The notes under the pieces were generated by a model. It had not been told where the DNA came from and did not search any database. It saw nothing but the letters and a program-made list of their open reading frames with translations. The translations under genes were made by a program, and so were the position numbers. This document shows, one piece after another, positions 63,846 to 64,000 of a stretch of 64,000 nucleotides of DNA. Origin of the DNA: Molanna angustata (lineage: Eukaryota > Arthropoda > Insecta > Trichoptera > Molannidae). The stretch's first letter is position 1. Every line of letters begins with the position of its first letter. The DNA lies in the NCBI GenBank assembly GCA_963576475.1, contig OY754964.1, positions 3,526,149 to 3,590,148 on the forward strand, in the 5' to 3' direction.

Positions 63846-64000
63846 AAACATTAAGACATGAGTAAGTGAAGAGAAAAAAAAAACATTAACTTAATTTTAG
63901 TACTATTCATTTTATAAATTTTTAAAGGGATATAAATGTTACACTGTAAGCGCCTGACACGCACCATACTAATATATATGTATGTATATATTTACTACTT
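63846..64000. other. Right edge
   Basis: No feature recognised. TATATATGTATGTATATATT simple sequence lies near the end. Confidence 0.4.

Overview
The window looks like a gene-poor, transposon-dense stretch of an insect nuclear genome. It is strongly AT-rich, full of short TAGGTACCTAC-type words, and carries many 5'-truncated non-LTR retrotransposon ends of kinds common in insects. Lepidoptera or Hemiptera fit best, but nothing here settles the order. I found no convincing host protein-coding gene, rRNA or functional tRNA. All recognisable coding sequence is transposon-derived and almost all of it is broken. Everything was read by eye without alignment software, so boundaries of old repeats are approximate.

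Layout. 1-14 kb: scattered LINE fragments (an L2/CR1-type reverse transcriptase end at 0.4-1.4 kb; others at 3.6-4.2, 6.1-7.5 and 9.0-9.7 kb) and three copies of a ~580 bp element with asymmetric inverted repeats (2.1, 10.0 and 11.6 kb). 14.2-24.1 kb: the best-preserved structure in the window. A 99-bp satellite array was invaded by an LTR retrotransposon lying on the minus strand (element B, 15023-23867, AGGT target duplication). B was itself invaded by a second, plus-strand LTR retrotransposon (element A, 16738-21765, ATAG target duplication). Each LTR pair is nearly identical, neither element carries recognisable gag-pol, and A has five tandem primer-binding-site-like copies next to its 5' LTR.

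24-41 kb: foldback elements, tRNA-derived SINEs (one tail-to-tail pair), several LINE C-termini, three abutting tandem arrays at 29.7-30.8 kb, a ~0.9 kb inverted-repeat element whose second copy is at 62.8 kb, and the start of a MITE family seen about eight times up to 57 kb. 41-57 kb: a LINE RNase H/C-terminal region, a Penelope-like C-terminus with GIY-YIG-type features that has no ATG start, a short element family with one copy carrying a perfect 28-bp palindrome, a ~295 bp (AAAT)n tract, and an RTE-type reverse transcriptase C-terminus ending tail-to-tail with a second copy. 57-64 kb: two minus-strand LINEs head-to-tail, each apparently broken by one frameshift in the visible part, then the second copy of the inverted-repeat element.

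How it fits together: the autonomous-type machinery present (several LINE clades and a Penelope-like element) survives only as fragments. The numerous short elements (SINEs, MITEs, foldbacks, coding-deficient LTR elements) would depend on enzymes encoded elsewhere. The window is mainly a record of nested insertion and of hairpin-driven rearrangement.
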